A DNA stretch of 64,000 bases from Segatella hominis (GTDB lineage: Bacteria > Bacteroidota > Bacteroidia > Bacteroidales > Bacteroidaceae), in assembly GCF_019249725.2 (NCBI RefSeq), contig NZ_CP137559.1, positions 101,001 to 165,000 of the forward strand, in the 5' to 3' direction. Numbering within the stretch: position 1 is the stretch's first letter; each line of letters starts with the position of its first letter. The position numbers were made by a program, and so were the translations under genes. The notes below the pieces were generated by a model, which saw only the letters and a list, made by a program, of their open reading frames with translations, did not search any database and was not told where the DNA came from. Of the stretch, positions 9,301-16,758 are shown one piece after another.

Positions 9301-9335
9301 AAGCAATCGTCATGGTGTTAAGATGGCGATTGCTT
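9301..9335 (+). terminator. Terminator of the PRTase operon
   Basis: AAGCAATCGTCAT pairs with ATGGCGATTGCTT (13 bp with one G-T pair) around a 9-base loop, 35 bases after the membrane-protein stop. A short T-run follows. A second small stem, CGGATG with CATCCG near 9402-9425, lies further on. Confidence 0.7.
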
Positions 9336-9468
9336 TGATAAGACTCTTTATCGTGTTGCAGCGCGATGTGAGGATGTTTTATAAACGATTGAATAAAATT
9401 TGCGGATGTCTTTTTAAGGCATCCGTTTATTATACAACATTAGTCGCCCTTTTTGTGTAAATGTGGCT

Positions 9469-9512
9469 TCAAAGAAGGAGAGTTTCGGGACAAAATAGAG
9501 GAGGTGGTTGTT
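9469..9512 (+). pseudogene. Fragment of a GT4 glycosyltransferase gene
   Basis: In the frame open from 9453 the residues EGEFRDKIEEVV match EGEFREKIEEVV, residues 39-50 of the intact glycosyltransferase at 12121, and the DNA is nearly identical over about 36 bases. Flanking sequence is unrelated. It is a short relic fused in frame to the leader of the acyltransferase pseudogene. Confidence 0.65.
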
Positions 9513-9563
9513 GCTGATGACTATAGAAAAGTGTTAATTCATTTAAAAAATAAATGTGATACT

Positions 9564-10424
9564 ATGACTAAGAAGCGTTTATATTCGTTAGACATGATGA
9601 AATTCATGGCTGCATTGATGATTACCAATTCTCATTTCCAACCGCTATATGAGGGAGTGAACACTGCCTTTGCTACTTTTGGTGTGCAGGGTAATGCTCT
9701 GTTCTTCTTTGTGGCAGGGTATCTTCTGATGATGGGATTTGGAAAGCATAAGGAGCTGAGCTTTATCGATTGGTTTAAAGGGAAAATCAGGAGGTTGTGG
9801 CCTGCGGTGTTTATCTGGGTGGTGGCAGCTAACTTGATATGGGATGCTCCGCTGACTTTCGATAAAATGATATTGGGGAGTGATTATTGGTTCCTGCAAA
9901 CTATCGTGGTGTACTATGCTTTGTTCTATCTGTTGATAAGGTTTTTACCTGCAAAATGCCGATTCTGGGGGGCAATAAATACATGTTGTCTCTCTTCGGT
10001 CTGGCGGTAGCTTGCTCTGTGGCTTATTTCTTCTGGATGCCGGTGGCTGAAGGTTCGCCGTTCCATACGAGCTTTCATTTCGTATGTCATTTCAGCATCA
10101 TGATGATGGGGGGTTTGGTGTATGTCTGTCGTGACAGAATAAGAATTGATCATTGGGTGAAGGATGTATGTGGCATCGTATAAATGGACTGACTGGTGCT
10201 TCGGCAAGAGGTTCTTGGGTAAAGGAATCTCTCTGGTTGCTGGGCTCACGCTGGAGATTTATATTGTGCAGTTTATGCTTATCACTAATAAATGGAACAG
10301 TGTGTTCCCTTTGAATATCATTATTGTGTTTGCTGTCATTTGTATAGCTGCATATCTGCTAAAGGTAATGACCGCTGCTTTTCTTTCGCTGCTATCGAAG
10401 GATAAGTTTTCTTTGGAGGTTTAA
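9564..10424 (+). pseudogene. Acyltransferase-3 (O-acetyltransferase) pseudogene with two frameshifts
   Basis: Three overlapping frames together encode an acyltransferase family 3 integral membrane protein. The N-terminal block starts MTKKRLYSLDMMKFMAALMI and includes the typical FFFVAGYLLMMGFG. A middle block in another frame carries LFGLAVACSVAYFFWMPVAE, and a third frame carries GLTLEIYIVQFMLI. The first shift falls at a run of six G at 9967-9972, where one extra G restores the frame. The second is a one-base loss near 10180. The product would also be short (about 287 residues), which suggests an internal deletion. The family adds acyl groups to surface glycans. Confidence 0.8.
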
Positions 10425-10439
10425 TGAAAAATCTGATGT

Positions 10440-10550
10440 ATGAAGATATTGATTAATGCTTACGCTTGCTTTCATGGTATGGGGAGTGAGCTGGGAATGG
10501 CATGGAACGAGGTGAGCAATCTCGCCAATCAATATGAGTTGTATATATAA
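10440..10550 (+). pseudogene. N-terminal fragment (36 codons) of a GT4 glycosyltransferase
   Basis: The short frame from ATG 10440 reads MKILINAYACFHGMGSELGM and onward to a TAA at 10548. It matches the first 36 residues of the intact glycosyltransferase at 12121 with few changes, and the upstream bases (AAAATCTGATGT) also match. It is a relic of a second copy of that gene. Confidence 0.85.
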
Positions 10551-10569
10551 TAGTGAATTATTTGAAATC

Positions 10570-11148
10570 ATGAACATTTTTCAGATATTACAAAAGATAA
10601 GTCTTGTTCCTTCTTATCTGTGGGACAAGATGTGGGTGCCCGTATGGAAGCGCTGCATGAAGCACTGTGGCAAGGGGGTATATATCCGTCCGATGTCTTC
10701 GGATTTCAAGGGCTTGTGGAACCTGTCTGTAGGAGATGGTACTTCGATTCCTAAAGGTAGTACTATCTATTGTACGGATGCTGCATGTACTATTGGCAAG
10801 AAGGTGCTCTTCGGTCCGAATCCTACAATCATCACTGGTGATCATCGTATTGACATCTTGGGCAAATATATCGCGGACGTTACTGTGGAGGAAAAGTTTG
10901 TGGATGGGGTGAATGTATATGACCAGCCTGTCGTCATCGAGGATGATGTGTGGTGTGGGGCAAATGTTACAATCCTCAAAGGTGTGACTATCGGGCATGG
11001 TTCGGTTGTGGCTGCTGGTGCTGTGGTCACTAAATCCTTTCCTCCTTATAGTATTATCGGCGGTATTCCTGCTAAACTGCTCAAAATGAGATTTACGGAA
11101 GAGGAGATCAAGGAGCATGAAAGTAGAATGGAACTATCGAAATCATAA
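10570..11148 (+). CDS. Hexapeptide-repeat O-acetyltransferase (LbH fold)
   Basis: The start at 10570 (MNIFQILQKIS) is preferred over an in-frame ATG at 10534, which overlaps the preceding relic. The 192-residue protein has left-handed beta-helix hexapeptide repeats, seen in VVIEDDVWCGANVTILKGVT and IGHGSVVAAGAVVTKSF. The usual closing motif IIGGIPAKLLK follows. These features fit CysE/LacA/NodL-type acetyltransferases that use acetyl-CoA on sugars or serine. The neighbours (acyltransferase-3 and glycosyltransferase) point to acetylation of a capsule or O-antigen sugar. Its stop overlaps the next start (TAATG), so the two are translationally coupled. Confidence 0.9.
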   Translation: MNIFQILQKISLVPSYLWDKMWVPVWKRCMKHCGKGVYIRPMSSDFKGLWNLSVGDGTSIPKGSTIYCTDAACTIGKKVLFGPNPTIITGDHRIDILGKYIADVTVEEKFVDGVNVYDQPVVIEDDVWCGANVTILKGVTIGHGSVVAAGAVVTKSFPPYSIIGGIPAKLLKMRFTEEEIKEHESRMELSKS

Positions 11149-12101
11149 TGCAGAAAACGAGGTATTCATTCGATAAGAAAGTTTCAAGCCAACTGAAGGC
11201 TTTTGCCTTGGTATTGATGATTATGCATCATCTATGGCATCGGCCTTATTTTGCTCTGTTTGAGCCGATAGAGTATGGGCATCTGCTACTGTCTATTGGG
11301 ATGATGGGCAAAATCTGCGTGGGCATGTTCCTGTTTGTCTCTGGCTATGGGCTAATGGCTTCTTACTGCGCTGCAGGGAATGTCTTTCATATTTGGAGGA
11401 GACTGAAGAAGGTGTTGTTGCCCTTTTGGTTGATTGTCATCCTGATAGCGCCTTTCTTATTGATTATCCATGAAGTGAAATGGTTTCAGGTAGTGACGGA
11501 TGCGATGTTGCTGACAAGGAATATGAATGGGAATTGGTGGTTTATGCAGACCTACGTGATTTACGTAATCTGTTTTCCACTATTTGCCAAAAGTCTGCAA
11601 TATAATAAGGTATGGATTCCTTTGCTGATTGTTTCTGTAGTCTGCTTCCAACCTTTGGCTAAGTTTCTCAGATGTTATTCTGAAGCTGGGCATTATGTGC
11701 TGCATTATTTCCCTCTGCTTTATTCGGGTATGATTGCCCGTAAATTCTCTTTGTTTGATTTCTTGGCAGCGCAGAGAGTATGGTATAGATTGCTCTTGGT
11801 GGCAGCTTTACTGGTTGCCCGTTTTGTTTTGGGATGGAATATCTTGAATATCGGTCTGATCATTGCTATGATTATGTTTCTGATTGATATTCAGGGATAT
11901 TTATCTGATAAGGTGAAGCGTGGATTTGATTTCTTAGGTAAAATGTCTATGAACATGTGGCTCATCCACTTGTTTTTTATCAACTATGGTTTTCACTTCA
12001 GAAATCCATTTGCTGATTTGGCATGGATATATCTGGAATCTCTTGCTGCTGCTTATATAATATGGTGTGTTTATCATAAACTGTGTGGTTGTAAATGGTA
12101 G
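11148..12101 (+). CDS. Acyltransferase family 3 membrane protein
   Basis: This 317-residue protein has about ten hydrophobic segments and an early His pair in LVLMIMHHLWHR, as in acyltransferase-3 proteins that move acetyl groups to extracytoplasmic sugars. Other family-like parts are GMFLFVSGYGLM and the ending helix pair LGKMSMNMWLIHLFFINYGF. It is the intact counterpart of the pseudogene at 9564, although the two are different subfamilies. A fragment of its 3' end recurs at 18889. It lies between the hexapeptide acetyltransferase and the GT4 gene in one presumed transcription unit. Confidence 0.88.
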   Translation: MQKTRYSFDKKVSSQLKAFALVLMIMHHLWHRPYFALFEPIEYGHLLLSIGMMGKICVGMFLFVSGYGLMASYCAAGNVFHIWRRLKKVLLPFWLIVILIAPFLLIIHEVKWFQVVTDAMLLTRNMNGNWWFMQTYVIYVICFPLFAKSLQYNKVWIPLLIVSVVCFQPLAKFLRCYSEAGHYVLHYFPLLYSGMIARKFSLFDFLAAQRVWYRLLLVAALLVARFVLGWNILNIGLIIAMIMFLIDIQGYLSDKVKRGFDFLGKMSMNMWLIHLFFINYGFHFRNPFADLAWIYLESLAAAYIIWCVYHKLCGCKW

Positions 12102-12120
12102 ATTTTAAAAGATCTGATGT

Positions 12121-13350
12121 ATGAAGATTTTAATTAATGCATACGCTTGCTCGCCTGGTATGGGGAGTGAGCCGGGAATGGCATGGAACTGGGTGAGCAA
12201 TCTCGCTAAGTTCTGTGAACTATATATTATCACCGAAGGGGAGTTTCGGGAGAAGATAGAGGAGGTGGTGCCTACCTTGGAACAGGGGAAGAACATGCAC
12301 TTCTATTATAATCCGGTATCGGAGGAAATCAGGAAGATGTGTTGGAACCAGGGTGACTGGCGCTTCTATAAATATTATAAGGAGTGGCAGTGGAGGACGT
12401 ATCTCTTGGCAAAGGATATCTGTAAGGTGGAGAAGATGGATGTGTTGCATCAGCTCAACATGATTGGATTCCGTGAGCCTGGATATCTCTGGAAATTGTC
12501 GCAAGAGAATGGGGTGCCGTTTGTGTGGGGGCCTGTGGATGCCAAGGATAAGTTCCCTGTAGCTTATCTGGATGGTGCTGGACTGAAGACAAAGTTGTTC
12601 ATGCATCTGAAGAATTTCCTGACGGGTATCCAATTGAGACATTCCAAGCGTGTGCTTCTTGCTGCGCATCAGGCATCAGTCATCTTCTCTGCTTCATCGA
12701 ACTCGCAGCGCTCTTTCAAAAAATACATGAATATAGATTCGCCTCTGCTTAACGAGACTGGGTGTTATGTTCAGGATCATCCTATTGTGGATAAATCGCA
12801 GAAAGAAACTTTTGATGTACTCTGGGTTGGTAAAATGGATTTCCGCAAGCAGTTGGGCTTGGCTTTAAAATCTGTAGCTAAGAGTGGAAACGATAAGCTC
12901 CGTCTTCATATTGTTGGTGGCGGTGATGCAGAATCCTATCAGTCATTAGCAGAGAGTTATGGCATTGCTGATAAGTGTATCTGGCATGGTGCTGTTAGCC
13001 ACGATGAGGTACAGAACATCATGCAGATGTCGGATGTTTTCCTCTTTACCAGTGTTGCTGAGGGTACTCCTCATGTCGTTTTGGAAGCTATTGCCAATAA
13101 TCTCCCTGTCGTTTGTTTTGATACTTGCGGTCAGGGTGATGCTGTGAATGATAAGGTAGGTAGGAAGATTCCTCTTTCTTCTCCGAGCCAGTCTGCTCGT
13201 GATTTCGCCAAACTGCTCAATGAGCTTGAAAAGGATAGGTCTTTGCTGAGGCTCCTTTCGGAGAATTGCAAGGAAAGACAAATGGAGCTTTCCTGGGAGG
13301 AAAAGGCTAAGGTCATGGTGGAGTGGTATAAGAAGGGGAAAATGCTTTGA
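12121..13350 (+). CDS. GT4-family (GT-B) glycosyltransferase
   Basis: The 409-residue protein starts with MKILINAYACSPGMGSEPGM, a glycine-rich N-terminal loop common in GT4 enzymes. Its C-terminal Rossmann half contains VLWVGKMDFRKQ and the nucleotide-sugar-binding EGTPHVVLEAIANNLPVVCF (E-x7-E type). It likely transfers a sugar from a nucleotide donor onto a lipid-linked repeat unit in the cytoplasm. Parts of this gene are duplicated nearby: residues 1-36 at 10440, residues 39-50 at 9469 and the last ~100 residues at 15874. This shows repeated recombination through this gene type. Confidence 0.92.
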   Translation: MKILINAYACSPGMGSEPGMAWNWVSNLAKFCELYIITEGEFREKIEEVVPTLEQGKNMHFYYNPVSEEIRKMCWNQGDWRFYKYYKEWQWRTYLLAKDICKVEKMDVLHQLNMIGFREPGYLWKLSQENGVPFVWGPVDAKDKFPVAYLDGAGLKTKLFMHLKNFLTGIQLRHSKRVLLAAHQASVIFSASSNSQRSFKKYMNIDSPLLNETGCYVQDHPIVDKSQKETFDVLWVGKMDFRKQLGLALKSVAKSGNDKLRLHIVGGGDAESYQSLAESYGIADKCIWHGAVSHDEVQNIMQMSDVFLFTSVAEGTPHVVLEAIANNLPVVCFDTCGQGDAVNDKVGRKIPLSSPSQSARDFAKLLNELEKDRSLLRLLSENCKERQMELSWEEKAKVMVEWYKKGKML

Positions 13351-13380
13351 AAAAGCTTTTGAAAAGAAAAGTATATTTTT

Positions 13381-13560
13381 CGAATTCCTCCGTCTCCCTT
13401 TAGCCAAAGGGAGCTCCACATCCTTCTCCAAGCCTCTGCCCTTCTCAGAAGGGAGAGGATGTAACCGCTCCTCCTGTCGCTCTGAACCGCTTCGCTATAA
13501 GGTTGGCGGGGCATCAAAGCCCTCGCCAGGGTTGTTTTAGCGGGGATGAACCCGCAGGGA
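13381..13560 (+). repeat. Hairpin-rich intergenic repeat, copy 1
   Basis: The element is a string of hairpins: CTCCCTTTAGCCAAAGGGAG, then CCCTTCTCAGAAGGG, then GGCGGGGC paired with GCCCTCGCC, then GCGGG paired with CCCGC. The shared core GGGGCATCARAGCCCTCGCC recurs five more times to 21.2 kb. It is non-coding in appearance, with no conserved frame. Confidence 0.8.
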
Positions 13561-13618
13561 CAAGGTGACTGGTGTATTGCGTAATTTGCTGAAAGGTTGC
13601 AGATTTTTTGCTATTTTC

Positions 13619-13650
13619 TTGGTGGCTTCAATTAAAAAGCGTATTTTTGC
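13619..13650 (+). promoter_or_regulatory. Promoter within the long repeat (copy A)
   Basis: TTG at 13619-13621, a 20-base spacer and TATTTTTGC at 13642-13650. In this copy it precedes only a 33-codon relic. In copy B (16453-16484) it drives the small-ORF chain. Confidence 0.6.
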
Positions 13651-13659
13651 GGCAAGTAT

Positions 13660-13761
13660 ATGACTGATATCGGTGGTATTTCTGCCAAACTGATCAAAAT
13701 GAGATTTACTGAAGAGGAAATCAAGGAGCACGAAAGAAGAATGGTTATCCAAATGTGTTAA
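13660..13761 (+). pseudogene. C-terminal fragment of a hexapeptide acetyltransferase gene
   Basis: The 33-codon frame from ATG 13660 contains IGGISAKLIKMRFTEEEIKE, matching the C-terminus of the acetyltransferase at 10570 (IGGIPAKLLKMRFTEEEIKE). Only this tail is present. It sits 10 bases after a promoter -7 box, so a small peptide might be made, but I treat it as a relic. Confidence 0.8.
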
Positions 13762-13775
13762 ATAAAACGAAACAT

Positions 13776-13807
13776 TTGGAAGTCTCGCCTAAAAGTTCTA
13801 TTTTTGC
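13776..13807 (+). promoter_or_regulatory. Promoter of ATPase-nuclease cassette 1
   Basis: TTG at 13776-13778, a 20-base spacer and TATTTTTGC at 13799-13807 lie 32 bases before the ATPase start codon. The cassette therefore carries its own promoter rather than depending on the glycan operon. Confidence 0.75.
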
Positions 13808-13839
13808 AAATAAATTTGAATACATAAAGACATAGTACA

Positions 13840-15072
13840 ATGAATATCCGAATAATAATAGATAAGTTAGGACCTATTACTGATTCTGAGATAGTATTTA
13901 AGCCTTTTATGGTTTTTACGGGTGAATCGGGACTGGGTAAGAGCTATACCGCTTTATTGTGGTATAACTTAATTACTTCATTGACTCCTATGAGACTTCA
14001 AGAGTTTATTACAAAGAAGATAAATGGGAGTGTTAAGGAAGAGCTTACTTTTAAATTCAAGGATTTTAGAATGTGGCTCAATCAGAATACAGCTGCGTTT
14101 CTCGGTTATTTGTTAGGTAACAATAATTTTGATTGTCAAGTGAATTATGTCTTCGAGATAGACGACGACAAACCTGTAGAAATGAAGAGATTGCATGATG
14201 AGGATGCCTCGGGATTTACTCGTTATAGCATTAATGGTGATATAAATGTTTTCCCCCTTGACTTGGAGGACAATGTCTTGATGATGAGCTTTTCTCTTCA
14301 TGGCTATTTGTCTGAATTATGTTTGGGTAAAAACTATTTGCGCCCATTGATATTGCCGCCAGCAAGAGCGGCATTTATGGGAGCCAATACAACATCGCCT
14401 ATTGGTATGTATCGTGATTTCTTGGCGCAATTGGATGATTTAAAAACTCCTTCAAGGAATATTAGCCCAGATAATCAGTTCTTTGTTAACTATATAGCTA
14501 AGTTGTCAGATGGTGAGATCGTCTTGGAAAATGGAAGCGTGTTCTTGCAGTTTGAGTCTGGTGAAAAAATTCCTGTATCTGCTGCGGCTTCTTCGGTCAA
14601 GGAACTGATGCCTTTCCTGCTGATGTTGCAAAATGGCAAGATTAGACAATATAATAGTCTGCTTTTTGAGGAGCCCGAAGCTCATGTGCATCCTAAGAAG
14701 CAATTCTTATTGATGGATATGTTGGCAAGATGTTGCAACAAGGGTATGCTTATTCAAATGACAACACATAGCGATTATCTCTTGGGGCGTATGAATCAAC
14801 TGTTGGTATTGGGGAAGATAAGGGAAAAGTCTATGGAAGCCTTTGAAACCTTCTGTAAAGAACATCAGTTTAATAAAAATTTATATCTGCATACAGAACA
14901 GATTGGGGGCTATTATTTTAAGCGTGAAAATGATCGTGTTGTCATTGAAGAGCAGGATTTGTCATTAGGCTTACCTTTTAATTCTTTTGAGAATACTGTA
15001 AAAAGTCAGATGGAATTGTCGGCAGACATAAACGATTTGGCAGAGAGTTTAGGAATAGTGTCTAATTTATAA
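13840..15072 (+). CDS. AAA (ABC/OLD-type) ATPase of cassette 1
   Basis: This 410-residue protein has Walker A GESGLGKSYT near residue 31. A signature-like SAAASSVKELMPFLLML lies near residue 247. Walker B SLLFEEPEAHVHP lies near residue 274, and the H-switch MTTHSDYLL near residue 308. This order fits AAA_15/AAA_21-type ATPases, which are frequent in phage-defence pairs. No TOPRIM domain follows, so it is not a full OLD nuclease. The next gene, 11 bases downstream, has a PD-(D/E)XK-like motif and is the likely effector. The flanking direct repeats and own promoter mark the pair as a separate cassette within the glycan locus. Confidence 0.85.
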   Translation: MNIRIIIDKLGPITDSEIVFKPFMVFTGESGLGKSYTALLWYNLITSLTPMRLQEFITKKINGSVKEELTFKFKDFRMWLNQNTAAFLGYLLGNNNFDCQVNYVFEIDDDKPVEMKRLHDEDASGFTRYSINGDINVFPLDLEDNVLMMSFSLHGYLSELCLGKNYLRPLILPPARAAFMGANTTSPIGMYRDFLAQLDDLKTPSRNISPDNQFFVNYIAKLSDGEIVLENGSVFLQFESGEKIPVSAAASSVKELMPFLLMLQNGKIRQYNSLLFEEPEAHVHPKKQFLLMDMLARCCNKGMLIQMTTHSDYLLGRMNQLLVLGKIREKSMEAFETFCKEHQFNKNLYLHTEQIGGYYFKRENDRVVIEEQDLSLGLPFNSFENTVKSQMELSADINDLAESLGIVSNL

Positions 15073-15083
15073 ATGTAGAATTT

Positions 15084-15722
15084 ATGGAGCCAGCTATAGA
15101 GGAATTTAATCTCTTGTACCCCAATTACTTGATATCATCAATTGATGGTAGTGTAGAAGTGGTTGAGACTTGTCCAAGATCTGATTTAGATTTCAGGCGT
15201 CTTGTTGTTACAGGGTGTATGGGGTATGTATTTCCGCGTGAGTTTGCTGCTGACTCTGTGGCATTTTATGGAAAGGCGAATAGTCGCCCTCCTATGATGT
15301 ATAATAGCGACGGCATCTTCTTGGCAGAGATAAAGGGAAGAAAATGTCTTTTTATATGTGAGTTAAAAAGTTCTTTTGCTTCTGCTCAGATTGCTCGTGC
15401 CAAGGAACAAATCATAGGAACTTTATTACGGTTGAAAGCTCAGATGAGTATATTGCAGTCTAATCCAAATTGGGAGTATCATGGTGTTATTGTTTCCTAT
15501 GCTCCTACGGAAGCTCAACTGATAGCTGTAAATAAGCTAACGAGTAGAGATGGATGGTTCTCAAGATATTTATATGTTAGGGGACATAGACTGATAGATT
15601 CGGAAACTGCTGACAAATATTATCGTCCTTTGGCACTGCCAGATATCAATATCCATTATGTTGCGGTGCCCAATCGTCAGACAGAATTTCAAATGGATTT
15701 GCAGAGCTTGTTAGCACTTTAA
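15084..15722 (+). CDS. Putative PD-(D/E)XK nuclease-like partner of cassette 1
   Basis: In this 212-residue protein the stretch SDGIFLAEIKGRKCLFICEL followed by K at about residues 75-96 fits a PD-(D/E)XK core. It has an Asp on one strand, then E-L-K after a short hairpin, and then a helix with conserved-looking Ala/Gln residues (AKEQIIGTLLRL). I do not recognise a named family. Its position directly behind an AAA ATPase gene, the same layout as cassette 2, supports a sensor-effector pair. Substrate and mode of action are not visible from sequence. Confidence 0.6.
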   Translation: MEPAIEEFNLLYPNYLISSIDGSVEVVETCPRSDLDFRRLVVTGCMGYVFPREFAADSVAFYGKANSRPPMMYNSDGIFLAEIKGRKCLFICELKSSFASAQIARAKEQIIGTLLRLKAQMSILQSNPNWEYHGVIVSYAPTEAQLIAVNKLTSRDGWFSRYLYVRGHRLIDSETADKYYRPLALPDINIHYVAVPNRQTEFQMDLQSLLAL

Positions 15723-15791
15723 ACTTCATTTATGACGATACGGGAAATGGTGCATAGTTTTTGTAGATAGAAAGAAAGGTTGGATCAAAGA

Positions 15792-16184
15792 CTAAAGGTA
15801 ATGACCGCTACTTTTCTTTCTTTGCTATCCAACCAGAAATTTTCTCTGGAGATTTTATGAAAAATCTGATGTATTCCTCTTTACCAGTGTTGCTGAGGGT
15901 ACTCCTCATGTCGTTTTGGAAGCTATTGCCAATAATCTTCCTGTCGTTTGTTTTGATACATGTGGTCAGGGTGATGCTGTGAATGATAAGGTGGGAAGGA
16001 AGGTTCCTCTTTCTTCTCCTTCTCAGTCGGCTCATGATTTCGCCAAACTGCTCAATGAGCTTGAAAAGATAGGGCTTTGCTGAAGCTCCTTTCGGAGAAT
16101 TGCAAGGAAAGACAAATGGAACTTTCCTGGGAGGAAAAGGCTAAGGTCATGGTGGAGTGGTATAAGAAGGGGAAAATGCTTTGA
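15792..16184 (+). pseudogene. Relic: acyltransferase tail joined to an internally deleted GT4 gene
   Basis: Bases 15792-15873 match 10359-10443, which are the acyltransferase-pseudogene 3' end and the bases just before the GT4 start. At 15874 the match switches to the GT4 3' end (13039 onward). The junction carries GATGT, which is present at both parent sites, so about 900 bases of a GT4 copy were lost at a short microhomology. The remaining C-terminal frame also has a one-base loss near 16068 (GAAAAGATAGG against GAAAAGGATAGG). The segment ends at the ancestral stop at 16182. Confidence 0.85.
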
Positions 16185-16222
16185 AAAAGCTTTTGAAAAG
16201 AAAAGTATATTTTTTCGAATTC

Positions 16223-16402
16223 CTCCGTCTCCCTTTAGCCAAAGGGAGCTCCACATCCCTCTCCAAGCCTCTGCCCTTCTCAGAAGGGAGAGGATGTAAC
16301 CGCTCCTCCTGTCGCTCTTAACCGCTTCGCTTTAGGGTTGGCGGGGCATCAGAGCCCTCGCCAGGTTGTTTTAGCGGGGATGAACCCGCAGGGACAAGGT
16401 GA
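16223..16402 (+). repeat. Hairpin-rich intergenic repeat, copy 2
   Basis: Nearly identical to copy 1 because it is part of the long direct repeat. It contains CTCCCTTTAGCCAAAGGGAG and the GGGGCATCAGAGCCCTCGCC core. Confidence 0.8.
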
Positions 16403-16452
16403 CTGGCGCATTGAGTAATTTGCTGATAGCTTGTAGATTTTCTGCTATTTTC

Positions 16453-16484
16453 TTGGTGGTTTCAATTAAATAGCGTATTTTTGC
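16453..16484 (+). promoter_or_regulatory. Promoter of the small-ORF chain
   Basis: TTG at 16453-16455, a 20-base spacer and TATTTTTGC at 16476-16484 lie 35 bases before the 50-codon ORF. It is carried at the very end of repeat copy B. Confidence 0.7.
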
Positions 16485-16519
16485 GGCAGATATATTAACT
16501 ATATAAAGGAGACTGTATT

Positions 16520-16672
16520 ATGATGTTAGGTATTAATGCACCAAAGCCATTGGTTAAAGGTGAATTTGCTAAGGCTGTTCGCAAAGCTGTTCGCGATTCG
16601 ATGGTTGCAAAGGAAAATTGGAAGGAACCTGCAACAAAAGGTCCTTGGAAGGTTAAATTTGTTGTGCGTTAG
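16520..16672 (+). CDS. Unrecognised 50-residue basic protein
   Basis: The ORF starts MMLGINAPKPLVKGEF and is Lys/Arg rich, ending KGPWKVKFVVR. It has a clear AAAGGAG ribosome-binding site 9 bases before the ATG, unusual in this genome, and a good promoter upstream. That supports it as a real gene. It begins a chain of three short ORFs leading to cassette 2. It might be a small regulator or antitoxin-like factor, but nothing in the sequence identifies it. Confidence 0.5.
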   Translation: MMLGINAPKPLVKGEFAKAVRKAVRDSMVAKENWKEPATKGPWKVKFVVR

Positions 16673-16674
16673 TT

Positions 16675-16758
16675 ATGAATAAAGATTCAGAATTAATCAT
16701 AGAGGTAGCTGATGAATATGAAAGTGCTGATGATATGTTTATTCCGTCATCTCCATGA
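16675..16758 (+). CDS. Possible 27-residue acidic peptide
   Basis: ATG lies two bases after the preceding stop. The peptide begins MNKDSELIIEVADEYESADD, is strongly acidic, and its stop overlaps the next start (ATGA). The tight spacing suggests translational coupling, but it could also be a broken remnant of a longer gene. Confidence 0.35.
   Translation: MNKDSELIIEVADEYESADDMFIPSSP

Larger units (their letters stand above)
13039..13654 (+). repeat. Long direct repeat, copy A (GT 3' end plus intergenic)
   Basis: The last ~310 bases of the GT4 gene plus ~300 bases of hairpin-rich spacer and a promoter recur almost unchanged at 15874-16488. Copies are 616 and 615 bases. The repeat pair flanks the first ATPase-nuclease cassette in direct orientation. 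Confidence 0.9.
15874..16488 (+). repeat. Long direct repeat, copy B
   Basis: This is the second copy of the ~615-base repeat described at 13039, with a small number of substitutions and single-base indels. The homology ends just after the promoter -7 box, at GCGGCA. Confidence 0.9.

Noticed and set aside
13840..15072. OLD-family nuclease (ATPase-TOPRIM)
   Set aside because: The protein ends shortly after the ATPase H-switch region. I see no TOPRIM Glu or DxD motif, so the nuclease role is assigned to the neighbouring gene instead.
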